64,000 nt of DNA from Pyrocephalus nanus (lineage: Eukaryota > Chordata > Aves > Passeriformes > Tyrannidae): NCBI GenBank assembly GCA_038380795.1, contig CM076271.1, positions 19,111,001 through 19,175,000 on the forward strand, given 5' to 3'. The notes beneath the pieces are model-generated. The model was not told the DNA's origin. It searched no databases and saw only the letters and a program-made list of their open reading frames with translations. The position numbers and the translations under genes were made by a program. Shown in pieces: positions 33,630 to 47,265 of the stretch. Positions within the stretch are counted from its first letter, which is position 1. Each line of letters starts with the position of its first letter.

Positions 33630-34202
33630 AATCTTCTCCCTGCTCTTGGATATTTTATCTTCAGGGAGGGAATTTTTTCCAACAGTCCCAGCCCCACCGT
33701 GGCAGCAGCAACAGCACCAGGAACTGAGGGACCATCTGTCCAAGTGTAACTCGTTCCCTGCCCACTCAGTTCCACAGTCTGTCAAAACCACCCAGGTTGG
33801 GAAAGGAAACCAAAAAACCTCTACTATTAAAAGTGCTCAAATGAAGTGGATCTCCTTGACAGAATTGGGTTGAGGGATGACGAAAACTGCAGCTTTAGGG
33901 GAAGATCTGGAGGGGCAGGAACTTCTGCCATGGTAGCAGTGATGGACACTCAGGGTGAGGGGGGACAGAGAAGGCTCTAAACTGGTAAACTGGTATTGCA
34001 ACACCATCCCAGTACCAGGCTGGAGAGGCTCCCAGCACTCCTGGGAGCTGGGAAGGGAATATCACCTTGGCTAAGAGCTGAGGTGGTGAAAAATCTCTTT
34101 TCTTTGCCCAGCTCTTCAATCTTAATGTTGTGAAAAACCCACGTTTGGTCTTGGAGCTGTAGATTCAAAATTGTCCAAACATTCTCACTTTGAGGCTTCA
34201 AT

Positions 34203-34222
34203 TAAAAAAAAAAAAAAAAAAA
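34203..34222. repeat. Poly-A tract
   Basis: About 18 A residues following CTTCAATT; simple sequence. Confidence 0.85.
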
Positions 34223-35037
34223 GAAAAACAAAAAAATTCTCTCCCCCAGTATTTAAAGGGATAATAAATGTTAAGAGCAAAACAAAGCAAGGAAACACAC
34301 AGATCCATCAGCAGGGAGCCCAGCTCAGAGCTTTGAGCCAGCTCATCTTTTCTATTTTTGAGAACAAATATTCTGGACTTGCAATAGTTTCTGTTATAAT
34401 GGGTATTCTTTTCATGCCTTTTGTTTTGTTTTTCTTCTTGCTAGGGACACACAGCTTTCTTTCAACCTTCATTTCCAATTTTATTAAAAAATAATTTATT
34501 TTTCCCTTTTCTGTTCACCAATGTCAATCAGGGTTTGCAGTTCTGCTGCCTTGCTCTCATAATACTCACAGCAGCAGGATTTCCAGAAGTGCCCAAGCCC
34601 CACTGACAGTTCCCAGTGGTGATGTTTGATCTGCTTCAGGTGGACTGAAAACTCATTTGTAATCAAAAAAAGCAAAAGCCACCTGGAATGGAAACTTATT
34701 CATTCTGAGCTATTTGAAAGAATCCTCCAGTGGGTTTGAATATACTGGAAACAGAAGAATCTGAGACATCCAAAGCTGTTTTCCATCTCCTGTGAGCCAC
34801 CTGGCAGGATTACCCTGAGAAGGACATTTTTCACAGGATAAATTCTGCTTAAATACAGGCAGTGGTGCTCTAGGAGGGAGGTCACAGCTGCAGATGTGGG
34901 GAAGGTTCCCCCACCCCACTCATCCCTCACTCCCTCGTCCTCCCCCGTGGTTTCTGCTTCCACAGGGGTAGAAGTTTGACTCTAAAAATGGGTGTGGAAA
35001 GGTTGAGCTAAAAACAAAACCCCACACTGCATTTAAG

Positions 35038-35150
35038 AGTCACAGAATGGGTCAGAAGGGACCTTAAAAAAACCATTTTTTTCCAAACCCCTGCCACTAC
35101 AAGGTTACCTTTCACTAAACCAGGTTGCTCCAAGCCCTGTCCAACCTTGA
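35038..35150 (-). mobile_element. CR1 LINE 3' fragment (antisense), degraded
   Basis: It begins GTCACAGAATGGGTCAGAAG, then GGACCTTAAAAAAACC, CCCCTGCCAC and ACCAGGTTGCTCCAAGCCCT to GTCCAACCTTGA. It has many substitutions, so it is an older copy than the main group. Confidence 0.88.
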
Positions 35151-38100
35151 AGAGGCAGACAGTCCAAAACCTCCTGGATATAGAGGAATTTTGCTCTTTG
35201 AAATTATCTAAACCCTCACCCCCCAAAAAACCCCCCCAAAAAAAAACCCCTAGCTGTTATCCCCAGTATCTATGTCTTAATGGCAGAGTTTAAGACAGGG
35301 GTTTGGGTAGAAGAGCATTTTCTCAGGCTGAACCATCAGCTCCTGGTCCTTCCTTCTCCTCCCCCCCCCTTCCCTTGATTCCTCCCTCTCCCCATAACTC
35401 CAAGGCTGTGCTGGAAATTGGATCAGCAAATGATCCCAGTTAAAAAAAACCCAACCTGAAGGTTTGTTGTGCTTTCAGTTCCTTAATCCACGTAATTACA
35501 TCTGTCCTGCTCCCAGCACAGCCCCCAAACCTGCCAGATCTGCTCTGAGGGTGCTGAGGCTGCAGCAGGGAAGGAGCCAGGAAAGGCTGAAAGAGGCTTT
35601 GCCAGTGGGGGGGAAATGTCTGTGCAACCTCCCCCTGCACTTTGAAGTGGCATTAAAGCCCTGTGATCAGTGCAGTTCTTAATTATCTGCACTTCAGTGC
35701 TTTATGCACATAAACTCATCAGCATCTGAGGCTCTCCTGTCATCTGCTCACTTGGATATCGGAGATTTTTGCAGCTGAAGTGGAGCCCACAATCCTGAAG
35801 TCCAGTTTTCACCTATATTTACATGGAATTTCAGCTGCCACAAAGGCTGCAGAAATATTCCTTCCCCATGGAATACTATCCCACAATAACCACAGCTGAT
35901 TGAACTGGTTCTTATAGTCCTGCTCTCCATATGGGATCTCAGGTTACAGAGGTGTCATCTCTTTTCCACTTAAAATCAGCCCAAAGGCACCACTAAACTG
36001 AGTTTTTGGGCACTCCAGGGAATTCCCAATGGCAGGGGAGGGATGGACCTGCTGAGGGAACAGCTCCCAGGGTAAAAAGTTGTTATGAACTGCAAGAAAA
36101 TGTGTTCTTTTAGGGTTTGTGTTAATAGTAATGCCTGAAATCCTTCAAGAAATCTCCCTCCTTTGTCATTTAAATCTGGCATAATAAAAATTACCTTTTT
36201 TTTTTATGCCAGTCCCTGCCAAATCAAATCTTTTCTACTTGCACAGAGAGTCCTGTCCAAGAAAAATCACTTAGATTTCCTTTTCTACCTGACTATATTT
36301 ATCTTAATGGTGATCCCCCAGTATTGACCTGTTGAATGAGACACAGGGGAAGTTGCTTTGTGGCAGGACAATTATTTGCAATTATAAATAAATTTAAAAA
36401 AAGGCCAGACCCCTCCTGTACTGTGCTCGCCTCTCTCACATAACTTGTAATTGCTTTTATTGACAATTTCTTCTTTCTCCCCTGGAGTAGGGAGGTGATT
36501 AAGCAAATCTGTCTCTTTTTTGTGCAAAATGATAATTCAGCTGATTAAACCAGTTTCATTGTCAATACACTTCAATGGGAGATTCTAATCCCACACACCA
36601 GACCAGGATTTTTTTTTTTTTCATCTGAAGATCTTTTAAGATGTGAAAGGACAAATTGGGCACTACTGAGTGGTTTTTTTTGTTTGTTTGTTTGATTGAT
36701 TGTTTGGGGTTTTTTTCCCTGTGGCAGGTTTTGCAGCCATCTCTTTAGAAAATTTCAGCTGTTGTCTACACCTCTACCACTTATTTTTTGTAAGCAGGTA
36801 TTATCAGTTTTCCAGTGTCACTTGCAGATTACACAAATCCTTAGTGACACGTGCAGATGGTGTAAGCTCTGCCTCGAGCCCTTTATTTGGGGCTGTCTGG
36901 GACCCTTACAGGGGCCTTTCCAACAAGGCAACACTCCATGCAGGGCCCTGGGACTTCTTTATAACCAAAAAAAGGTTCTGGAGTGGATCTCTAAGACCTG
37001 CTGTGTCACTCAAGGTTTGCAGCATTAATTGCCAGCAAGACTAAGCAGGGCAACATTAATTCCCCAAGCCCTGTTCAGTCCCAGCAGGAGGGTTCCTGCC
37101 TGCTTGGCCCCAATGAGATGAGAACTCACATGATCGTGGTTAAACCAGGGCTAAATTTTCAAACTGAGACTTCCAACAAGCCAGGGCTGCCTGGTCTTGG
37201 AGGAGTCACAGAATTTGCCCTCTACACCTCCCTGGAAGGAATTGCTGCCCAAACAGCAGCTGAGTTGTATCCACTAGTCCTGTGTGGAAGTTTGAGGAGT
37301 TTAATGTAGTTTAATGACATCTTTCCATGCTGGAAACTCTTCCAAGAGTTTATATTTCATTATGTCAACAATGCTTTCTCCCCTGAAGCTGCAGGAGACC
37401 CATCTGGGTGCTCATTATGGCAGGTACAAAGCTCAGTTTTCCTCCCCATTTTCTGGTTTCCACCAGGCAGCAAAATACCATCGAGCCTCTGATGGTCTTT
37501 TTAACACAGGCTGCAAAAAGAGAGAGTTTCCAAGCAGTCCTGTTGTCACTTTGCAACAGCAAGTCCTCACATCCTGAGGATGCCTAAGGAGAAGCTGCTT
37601 CACACACAGTTTTATCCTGAGCCTTTTGCTCCTTTTGTGCTGTACTCACCACTAATATGTAGGATAAGACTGAAAGAGTTTGGGGTAAATTAGGGGAAAT
37701 CCCCACCTGGACCGTGATAACACAAGTCCCAGAGCAAGGGCCACCCTTCACACCACCCCTGGGGCACAGCACATCCTTTACTTCTGTCCCATTCCATCTG
37801 TCCATCAGCACCTGGAGCCCAGCACGGGCATTTTGGGAACACCTGCTCAGAAACCTCTTTTATTCCTGCAGCTGGGAAGTTCTCCTCAGTTCTGCTCCCT
37901 TTTTTTAACCCCACATCTTTATTTCTGTGTTTCTTAAAAAATAGACTGTTATGACTCGAATTTCCTTCTCCCCCCCCCCCCCCATCTATTTATACTCTGT
38001 TTAAAAAAGGAAATTACTCTTCCATTTTCCCCCAGAGTATTTAATGGAAGGACAAAGTGAGCTCCTGTTCAGTTACTCCAGGAACTCTGGCAAAGCTCTC

Positions 38101-41100
38101 AAACAAGAGGGAGGATAATTAGATGTGCTAAATGAGTTTCATTTCAAATTGAAAACATTTTATGTCTTTTTATTTTGATTCATGTCATTAGTTGTAGCTG
38201 GGTCTGATTTCTCCACGTTTTCCCGAACTTCTGAAGTATTTTGAAAGACTCTTTCAAATTCCTTTTGCTTTATCTGAGAGTATCTCATGTCCCATTTGTG
38301 ATGGTCTGCTGTATTCATTAGATACTGGGAACCATCTGTTAAAAATTTGCCCAGAACAAATCCAGTTTGAGAAAGATAAGGAGGCATAACTCTGACTTTC
38401 TCAGAGCTAATAGCTCAAATTTTTGTGAAAGGCTTTTGGATCAGATGCACTTGAGATTTTTCACCCTATTTTGAGAAGACGGAAATGGTGGTTAATTAAA
38501 ATAAGAAGACATTTCTTTAGTCTCCAAAGAATATTTGTAAATCACACATGAAATTGGAAGTAATTTATCACTGATGCTCTATGAAATTCAGCTGTATATC
38601 CATCTGGCCATGGTGCTTTAGGAGGCAATATTGCTTGCAGGGCACTTTTTATTGCTTATCTCTCCTGGGGGTTATCTAAGTCCTGCCTCCATAACGCTGC
38701 CAGCTCTATTCCAGCCACAAAATAATAAATGGCCCCTCTTTCTGCTCCAATTCAGAACGAGGGGGTGAGAAAAAAATCTTTATTCATTCATCTCCTTTAA
38801 CTTTTTGCATATAACCTCTAAAGAGCTGAAATGCTCTGATTTTGTTATCCTTTCCAGGAGCACGTGGCTGGTGGAAGCTGATGGGGAGATGTGGGCTCTG
38901 GAATGTTCCTCTGCAGTTTGTGCAGAGCCAAAATGAAATATCAGCAGAGCGGAGCCAACTTAGAGAAGGAACCAGGTGAATTTTTAGTCCACTGCAACCT
39001 TGAGCTGCATTTCTGAAGCTCAGAGTTGTGAATGGCAGCATTGATTCTGGATATATTGATTTCAGCACTTTCAGGGATAGAGGTCATGTTTAGTGTTGTC
39101 GATGAACACAAGTAGATGATGCAGAAATATTAATTTTCTTTTTTTTTTTTTTTAAATAGGCATCTAATCAGGTGCCCTCTGTGTCCAGGCTCAGTGATGC
39201 ACAGAAATGCAGTCCTGGTATCCACCTGGATCCATCTGTTTCCATGGAAAACTGGTTCAGAAATGTAGCTCAGGTACAGATTTTTCCCCGTCTGCGGTTG
39301 ATGGGAAGGAATTGTTCCCACAGGTCCTGAATGCTGTTTACTGTTTCTCCTGCTTTTCAATTAGATATATCTGACAACTCCTGTTGCCAGGGTTTCATCC
39401 CAGTACGAGCTGGAGACCACAGTTATTCACTGGGGCATAAAACACATTTTCCAGGGCCAGCCTCTGACCCTCTGCTGTCAGTGGGAACTTCCTGCAAACC
39501 TCAGAAAAATCCAAACCCTCACCTTCAAGGAGAGTTACTTGGTTTTTTAATTTCTAGACATTTGCAAATATTATCAGAGCAATCACTTACTTGCTTCCCT
39601 CCCATCCCTAAAAGAGGAAACCAAATCCCATCCAAATTTGTTTTTTTTTCAAGTATTAATGCAGTGTAACTGGGTTGAAGTCCCAGAGTGAGCAGAGGAG
39701 AAAATACCAGGAGACCTGAGGTCAGATTTGCTCCTTTCCAGGCTCCTCACTTCCACCTCAGTGCTGCAAAATCAGATGAAAAATACATGGGTGAGTTCTG
39801 TGTTCAACTTAAATACAGGGGTGGGATGGAATCTTAAAATCTGGAGGCCAGGGCTGTGCCAGGGACAGGGATTCACAGCAGTTTAGTGCAGAAGAGCCTG
39901 GGAATTCTCTTCCTGAGGAGAGGGGAAGCACTGGGATTGTGGTGGGATTTCATCCTGCTGTGTTGCTCGCTGATAAAGTGCCATTACTCAGGAAAAATCA
40001 CGGAGCAGCAAATCAGGGAACGAGAGGTATCCACTTAGGACTGGCTTTCCTCTGGATGCACATGAGCTCACATATGCAGGAACTAATTTTACAAGAGATG
40101 TTACACACTGAAAAAGCCTCCAGTAGTTCCTTAATGTGGCTCTTGGCTTGCTGCAAACAAATTCTGAATATGCTCCTTTGAATTCCAGACACCAGTTTGG
40201 TTTTGGCTTTATTCCAGTCCTTTAATCATTCAATATTCATTAATATTTTCATGAATATTTTTTGTACATCAATGAAATGGGAGTGTTCTTCCTTCATAAG
40301 TCTCTACTCCCATGTAAACAAATATTTTCTACTTCTTAGTTATTTTTCTGCATTGTCTGTTATCAAATGAGAGCTGTTATCAAACTCAGATGACCAGTTC
40401 CTCCCTCAATAGTGAATATTCAATAATTTCATGAGCCAAGTGCAGGGAGAGGTCTGGCCTGTTAATTAACATATTATTAACAGCTCTTAATAATAAATAC
40501 ACCTGCAGCAATCCCTGAGCAGATCACAGAATTCATGAGCAGAAAAGGAGCTCAGTTACCTGAATAATTTATTTCCAAAGATTCAGTCCATGAGTTCTAA
40601 TCACAAGTGTTCATGATTTAGACTGGGGGAGGGAAAAAAAAGACATTTGGGCTTCAAATGGATTGTTGTAAATGGGTTGAAACACCATTTTATCAAAAGA
40701 TTTCTGTGAATGTGAAAACAGTCTCCACTACTGTTATATTCCACAGCTTTAATGATTTCAACTGGTTTTGTCTCTGCAGATTGAGCTGCTGATTTTTCAC
40801 ATAACTCTCAGTTTTGGCCTAGAGAAAAACAAGTGTTTTCCTGTCCCATGTATACACAGAGAAAAGAAAAACTGCAATGTAAAGGAGGAGAAATCGAATA
40901 CAGAAAAGGAGAAAGCAAATCAAAATAACCAGGAATGTGTGGTGTTTCAAAAAGGAGATTTAGTAGCCAATCTCATGGTGTTATTAAGCTGGCTGGAGAG
41001 CAGCAGGATTATTATGTTTGGCAGGGCTGTACAGGAAAGCTGGAAATCTACAGCTCTGCAGAAATGGAAAAGCCACTTGAAATAATTCAGGGAAATGGGC

Positions 41101-41629
41101 ACCAACCTGATCACAGGGGAGTTTCACCTTCTCAGCAGTTCTGGGAATTGAGTGGTTTTCCCTGCAGAATATGAGAAAGACCGGGGAAAGGATGGAATTG
41201 GGTGTTTTGTGACAATTTACAGATGTATCCCTACATCTCCTGCAGTGTGGGGTTTGCTGGGTGAGGGTGAAAGCAACCACCAAAGTGTCCAAAATAATAA
41301 TTCCTGATGGATATGGACTGTGCTCTTCAGGCAGCACAAGGTACCTGTGGAATTAAATCTCCTGGAACAGGAGTGCAGCTAAAAATCTGTAACTAAATCC
41401 TGCAGCAAAAAATATGTGGGGGGAAGAGGTGCTCCTACAAACAAAGATGTGCTGACAGATGTTATTTGGGCTCCTGGCAATCCCATTATATTTATTAATG
41501 TATGATGGGAGCATCACAACACAGGCACTGCTGTAAATGCATGTTTCTTTTCAGTTCTGCCCTGGAAAATGAACAATGCAGCTGGGTAGGAGCTGGTGGA
41601 GTTTTTACAGGCTTTAGGGAAAGGTAACA
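35151..41629. other. Intergenic, no gene supported
   Basis: AT-rich unique sequence, no recognised transposon. It contains C and A runs at 35219-35249, a TTTG/ATTG run near 36681, a 13-base C run at 37972-37984, and an AATATTCAT/ATGAATATT inverted repeat at 40232-40259 in a TAAT-rich block. Confidence 0.5.
40232..40259. repeat. Inverted repeat in AT-rich block
   Basis: Nine-base arms AATATTCAT (40232-40240) and ATGAATATT (40251-40259) with a 10-base loop. The flanks are rich in TAAT/ATTA cores, and more lie at 40460-40500. Confidence 0.8.
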
Positions 41630-41883
41630 AGCAGCAGGACAAGGGGAAACAGCCTCAAGCTTCACCAGGGGAGGGTTAGATTGGGTATTAGGGACGATTT
41701 CTTCACCAGAAGTGTTGGGAAAGGCTTTCCAAGGAAGTCACCATTCCCAGGGGACTTTAAAAGACTTGTAGATGTGGCACTTAGGAACATGGATTGGTGG
41801 TGGGCTTGGCAGTGTTGGGGGAATGGTTGGACTTGATGATCTTAGAGGGCTTTTCCAACCTAAAAATTCTAGGATAACAGAAT
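41630..41883 (+). mobile_element. CR1 LINE fragment, sense, older subfamily
   Basis: About 250 bp: GGACAAGGGGAAACAGCCTC, then TTAGATTGGGTATTAGGGAC, GTAGATGTGGCACTTAGGAA, TGGTGGGCTTGGCAGTG and GGTTGGACTTGATGATCTTA, ending CTTTTCCAACCTAAAAATTC. This 'GGTTGGACTTGATGATCTTA' type is a distinct avian CR1 group; the fragment at 22497 is a relative. Confidence 0.92.
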
Positions 41884-44050
41884 CAGCACTAATGAGCCTG
41901 TTGATCACTAAACTCCTTGGGCTTTTGTACTTGTTGCCAGAACAGTTTCAGTATCCTAAGTGGTTTGGTTTGCATGTTTTAGGGACAGATTCCCCTCCTG
42001 TAAGCAGATTTCCCTGCCTACAATGAGGGTGAAGGTAAAATTGTCTGTCTCACGTGCCCAGTTCTCCAACAAACAGATCAGATCAAATCCCTGCTGTATA
42101 AATGTGGTTTCCATCAAATCAAACTGCACTGTAGAGGCCCCTCAGGCCAAGGAGCAGCCAAAAAAGCCACTGGACAGGTTTATAAGTGAAGCACAGGATG
42201 CTGTGCGGGACTCAAAGTCATCAGGGCAGATTTCTGAGCGTGGAAATTTGGGATTGCCACAGCACAAGCCCTGCAGAGATCAGAGGTGTCAGCAGGGCTT
42301 TGGGCACAGTCACAGGGGGGTTAAAAGTGGAATATTCCTCTGGATTAAAAACCTTCAGGAAGGCATCCAGGAGGGGAATGCTGTCCAGCCAGGCAAGGGG
42401 GACGTGAAACCAAAGGGACTGTTGGAGGTGTTTGCCAAAGCAGAGCAGCCAGAGCTCGGTCCAGGGCATGTGTTTTCCTCAGGCTACATCAGAAGATGTG
42501 CATTTGTATTTCTTGACAGAAACCCATCCAAAAATCCCAGCTGCAGTGAAAAAATAAAGGGAAAATAACTGGGCTTTGGGCTCCTTGCCAGGGCAGAGGG
42601 GCTGGTAAGGATGTCCCTGCTGTCTTGGAGAAGGATGAGAAAGGGTAGGAAGAATCTTCCTCCAACCCCAATTTTCTCAGTGGATTAAATCATTCAGCCC
42701 TTGAAGCAAGGTAGAAAATGCCCAAAAAACTCCAAGCAGGTGCTAAGGAAACAGTGTCTCCCAGCCTTTTCCACGAGGGGCTCTTTTCTTCCTCAGCAGC
42801 AAAGAGGCCCCACATTTGTGAGCAGTGGGATTTGCACATCTCCACAGACATCCTTCATCTCACACCAACCACTGCTCATGCAAAACTGGAGCATTACATT
42901 GCAAATGGGAGATTTAATTAAAATGTTCCTCTTTCTGAGATCAGTAATCAAGGCAAAATGGTTTTGCTTTCTGTTGATATATCTGCTTTTTCCCTCGTTT
43001 AAAACAAAGTGTGGATTGCACTTCCTAACATATTGCTTCCAAAAATGCTCCAAAAGCAAATTAAACCTGTTGGCAGCCTTTGATTCATTTCACATCTTAC
43101 ATAGAACAACTCAGAAGACAATATTAGAATACAGCACAAAATAACACAATTAGGCACAGTTTCATGTCTGAAGTTTTGGAAGTGTGGAAGAAACTTTTTA
43201 GGCATTTAACTCATTTAGTAAAACTGAAGTGTTACAGAGCAAATTGTGAGTATTTTGATCCGTGTGGAGTTTGATTCCAAACTCTCAAATCTCAGCAGAA
43301 CTCACTTTATAAAGTGACTTCTAATTTATATTCCGTGTTAATGTCGAGAAATTAAATCAGAAATCTGGAGGCAATTCTACATAATAAGGTGAAAACAGTG
43401 GAATAAAATCTGTCAAATAACTTCAATCAAAATCCATTACACTTGTGCTGTCTGAGCACTATTCTCTCTGCACAGAAAACTTACAGCAGTCTTGCATTTT
43501 ATTTATTTAAATTTCAATAATACTGTATCACAGGGGAGATTTTTTTTTTTTAATCTCAGGATTAGTACAAAACCTTCAAATTAATTTTATGGTTATGGGT
43601 CTTAACTGGGAATGTTTTAATTTCAGTGAGATTGTGCAGGTCCAGAGCTGGACTCAAACTACTCTGCCACTTCATTCCCATGAAGGCTTTGGGAATGTTC
43701 ACAGTGAAACTCAGTCAACTTACAGAGACACAAAGATTCCATCTACAAATTGTGCCAAGAATTTCTCAATATTTGGGGAATTTCATTATGAAAAAGAAGT
43801 ATTAAATGCTTAATGGATGAGGGTATTTCTCATTCTAAGGGCAAATAAAAGAGCTGAGAGTGATGTTTATCATCCATGAATGTCTCAGTCAGTGTTCCTG
43901 CAGGGATGGCTCTGCATTGGCCTCTGAGAAGTGAAGGAAGGATTTTGGGATTTACTCAAGACAGGACAAAATGTCTATTTTCATCTGAATTGTGAACACG
44001 CCAAGTGTGAGGAGTGTTTGGACTTCACCGTGTTTGGATTGGACCTGGAC
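41884..44050. other. Intergenic, no gene supported
   Basis: Unique sequence. A 202-codon open frame (41960-42568, + strand) runs through a moderately GC-rich stretch but has no recognisable domain. The rest is AT-rich with a T run at 43541-43552. Confidence 0.5.
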
Positions 44051-44338
44051 TGACAGGACAAGGGGCAGGGGCTTCACAATCATAGGGAGTAGGTTTAGAT
44101 GGGATTTTGGGAAGGAATTATCCCTGTGAGGGTGGGCAGGCCCTGGCACAGGGTGCCCAGAGAAGCTGTGGCTGCCCCTGGATCCCTGGAAGTGTCCAAG
44201 GCCAGGTTGGACGGGGCTTGGAGCACCCTGGGCTGGTGGAAGGTGTCCCTGCCCAGGGCAGGGGTGAAACAAGATCATCCTTAAGGTCTCTTCCAACCCA
44301 AACCATCCTGTGATCCTGTGATGATCCCATGATCCCAT
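44051..44338 (+). mobile_element. CR1 LINE 3' end, sense, young copy
   Basis: About 290 bp ending at the CR1 3' terminus: GACAGGACAAGGGGCAGGGG, TTTAGATGGGATTTTGGGAA, GGCACAGGGTGCCCAGAGAA, GGCTGGTGGAAGGTGTCCCT, CTTCCAACCCAAACCATCC, then a degenerate TGTGATCC tail. Bases 44128-44206 are the exact reverse complement of 15842-15920. Confidence 0.96.
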
Positions 44339-45125
44339 TCATTTGAAACCTGAGGCTCAGTTTTACACTGTGACTTCACACTTTACAGCTTAGGGCCCAC
44401 CATTCTTTGTGGGGTTTGCAAATCTGGCTCTTCCTCTGAGCCATGCACCTATAAAATCCTATTTTTCCAAAGGCAGGAGCCGTTCTGAGGTGCTGAAGTC
44501 ATTCCAAAGTCATTACAAAGACCCACAGTCCCAATCTCTCCATTCATGAGGAAGCTGATGCAGCCTGCTTCTCATCTTTAAAACTCTGCTGCACAAAAAA
44601 AAAAAAGGAAGAAAATGAAGGTGAACAGCACAACAATCAACCATGGCAAGTCTCCACGTTGTTACTCCAATGATGCACAATCTGTTTGCTATCTGAAGAC
44701 TGTAAACAGACTAATATTTCCAGAAGTATGGGATAAATCAGCCATTTAGAAGCAGCGAAGGGAAAATGATGAAGCTCCGAGTGAGTTGTGAAGCAGTGAA
44801 TAAGGATGTATTACACCACGGGAAACCATCAATATTTGTTTATTGTGTCAGTGTGAGAAATAAATCTGGTGGCTAATTTGTATTCTCTTCACTTAATTCC
44901 ACTGCTTCAGCAGGAGTTTCTGTGTTTGGGTTGAAGCTGCACAGCTGCCTCATGGTGCTGTCAAGGATTCCAAAGTCCTGGAGACAGGGAGACACTGCCA
45001 TGCATCCCATGGATCCAGGGATTATGGAAGGGCAGGTCTTTAGGTGTCAACCCCACACTTGGCACCTCTTTGTCTTCCTAAGGGTGGTATTTATCAGATA
45101 ACTAAAGATTCTGGACAGATTATCA
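44339..45125. other. Intergenic, no feature seen
   Basis: AT-rich unique sequence between two CR1 copies, with an A run at 44598-44607. Nothing else recognised. Confidence 0.6.
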
Positions 45126-45205
45126 GAGAATCACAGAACGATTTGGGTTGGAAGGGACCTTAAAGATCATCCAGGTCCAAACTCCTGCCATGGGCCAACC
45201 TCTTT
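45126..45205 (-). mobile_element. CR1 LINE 3' fragment (antisense)
   Basis: It reads AGAATCACAGAACGATTTGG, then GTTGGAAGGGACCTTAAAGA and TCATCCAGGTCCAAACTCCT, stopping after GCCATGGGCC. Only the last 80 bases of the element remain. Confidence 0.93.
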
Positions 45206-47265
45206 AGGAACCAGTCCTAGGATTAGTTAGGCTGCACTTAACAAATTGGCTCAATAGCTGTCTAAGTGCCTTGGTTCCAGCTCCCTCCTTGCACTGAGCT
45301 GCTGTTTTGACTCACATTTTTAAGGGTGACCACTGTTAAGAGCCACTTGATCTCCAAATTCCCCCAGACCTCTGATGGAGCTGTTGGAGGTGCAGCCACC
45401 CAGCCCCACGAGGACTGAGCTTGGCAGTGGGATCGCTCTGACATTGGTCCTTTCATTTTTCCTCCTGTGTCCATTTATTTTATTGGTGAGATTTCCATTT
45501 CCATTCCTGAGCTGATTTTCCTAAAAGCTGTTGGTTCCCATTCTGGTGGCCAGTAGAAGCCAAAATCTGGATAAATAAGGGGAAGAGAATAATATTTATG
45601 TAAGAATGTAATAAATAAGAGCTAAATCTGGATAAATAAGAGGAAGAGAAAAGGTAGCATTTTGGATTTTAGAAGACATGCAGATCTAATGAGCTGAAAA
45701 GGAAAAGATGTGACAAGTTTTCATGCAACCAACATGAGAACAGAGTTAATTATTCTTTGGTTGTTTAGGTCAACTGCCCATTTGATGAAAACTGGATGAG
45801 GAATCTGAAATAGCTCATTTAGGTTTTTTTGCTTCTCTCTGCCAACAAATATTACCTGAATTGTTTGTTCATTGACGGTTTCCTAAAGGTCTTTTTAAAA
45901 AACTCATTTCAAGATCCTGCTGTAAAGGGCTGCAAAGGTTATGAGGGTTTGCTTTGAATCCCACTATCATTTCTTTATTAATCATCTAATTTTTGCCATT
46001 TCATAAATGTCTGTGTGCAAGGAAAAAAAAAAAAAAAAGGTGGATTGATTCCAACCAACTTGGGCCGAGGTATTTCAGGAGAACAAAGAAAACAAATGCT
46101 GCTATGACACAAAACAAACATGGCAGCAATATTTACCTACACAAAATAGGAGTCCTTGGAATACAGAGGAAAAGGGAAAATAAAAGGTTTTCATTCTATT
46201 AGTCATTTATTAAATGGCAAATTTCTTGGTGAGTGACATTCAACTGGGGTGAAAGGCTTCCAAATTCATCTCCAAAAGCCTTTCAGCTCCAAGTTGCAAA
46301 ACATTCCTCTTTCAGTCCACGTGCAGGTAATTAAGGAGGGTGAGGAGAAGTGAGGAGTTATGAGTAAATTTAATTAATTAATGGATAGGCAGTTTTAGAC
46401 TCCAGTCAAAATGATAATGCAGCATGAACTAGTCCCTCCAAATGAATATTGATGGACACTGAGCTTTGGCTTTAACTAGAAATGATGCCTGTTTCCAAAA
46501 AGGCAGCAAACAAGCAGTGCTGGAAGGTGGAGCTGCATCCAAGGAAGCCATGAAGCTTAAAAAGCTGTTCCCAATGAAAAATCTGCAATAAATAATATCC
46601 TATTTAGTACTTTTTTCTTTGTGACCCAGCTGTCAAAGAAGTGGGTTTCCTCCATTGTTTTGTTAATTGCAATGGTTTAATTAATAGATCTTGCAAAAAC
46701 CCAACACCCACATAATCTGTGCATTGTAAACTATTCACTGCAGGTAATTTTTTGCCTAATTTTCACAATTCATCATTTGAACTTACTGATTATATTGTCT
46801 TAATTACATAATTTTTTCTGTCTCTCTTGAAGAAGAATGTTTTAGTACATTTTGTCTCTTGATTAAAACTACTGCAGCATTTTTTTTATTAATACTTGCA
46901 CGACTGTGAAATCAAGCCCTTTAGAAGCCCAAGACTTTCAAATCTAAATTCACCTCCTAAGGAACTATTGGTCTCCTTGAAAACATCTTCCAACAAGGTC
47001 TGCATTCCAGTTTAATTTTGATTTGGTGGTAAATGCCTAATTTTGCCCTTCACACAGAGCAAACCTCTCCATTAGAGGAGAGATCTCTACCTGTAGAGTT
47101 TTGGTCGAAATCCTCTCTTTCCCAGTGACCTGTGGCACAAACAGGGAGTGTTTATTCCTGCAGTCTCATACAGACCATCATCAGGAGCCCCTCCAGGACC
47201 AAAACTGGGCAAAAGGGGCTTCTTCCAGTTCTACACCTTAATTACCAAAAAGACCCAAACATTGG
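45206..47265. other. Intergenic, no gene supported
   Basis: AT-rich unique sequence. A short imperfect duplication around GCTAAATCTGGATAAATAAG is visible at 45564-45650, and an A run at 46022-46038. The segment 46640-46900 is dense in TAAT/ATTA cores. Confidence 0.5.

Larger units (their letters stand above)
30551..35037. other. Intergenic with simple repeats
   Basis: Unique AT-rich sequence interrupted by A tracts (30582-30603, 32609-32637, 34203-34222) and the GGGAAA array at 33538-33629. The block 32690-32830 carries a TCF/LEF-type ATCAAAGG and ATTAATTGCATAATTGC homeodomain-type cores, and may be a regulatory element. No gene is supported. Confidence 0.5.

Noticed and set aside
33285..33791. 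Open frames with PFPFPF or KGKGKG repeats
   Set aside because: They are translations of the GGGAAA array and have no independent support.
38160..38387. 75-codon charged open frame on the minus strand
   Set aside because: Looks mildly protein-like but is short, has no recognised domain, splice context or homologue I can name.
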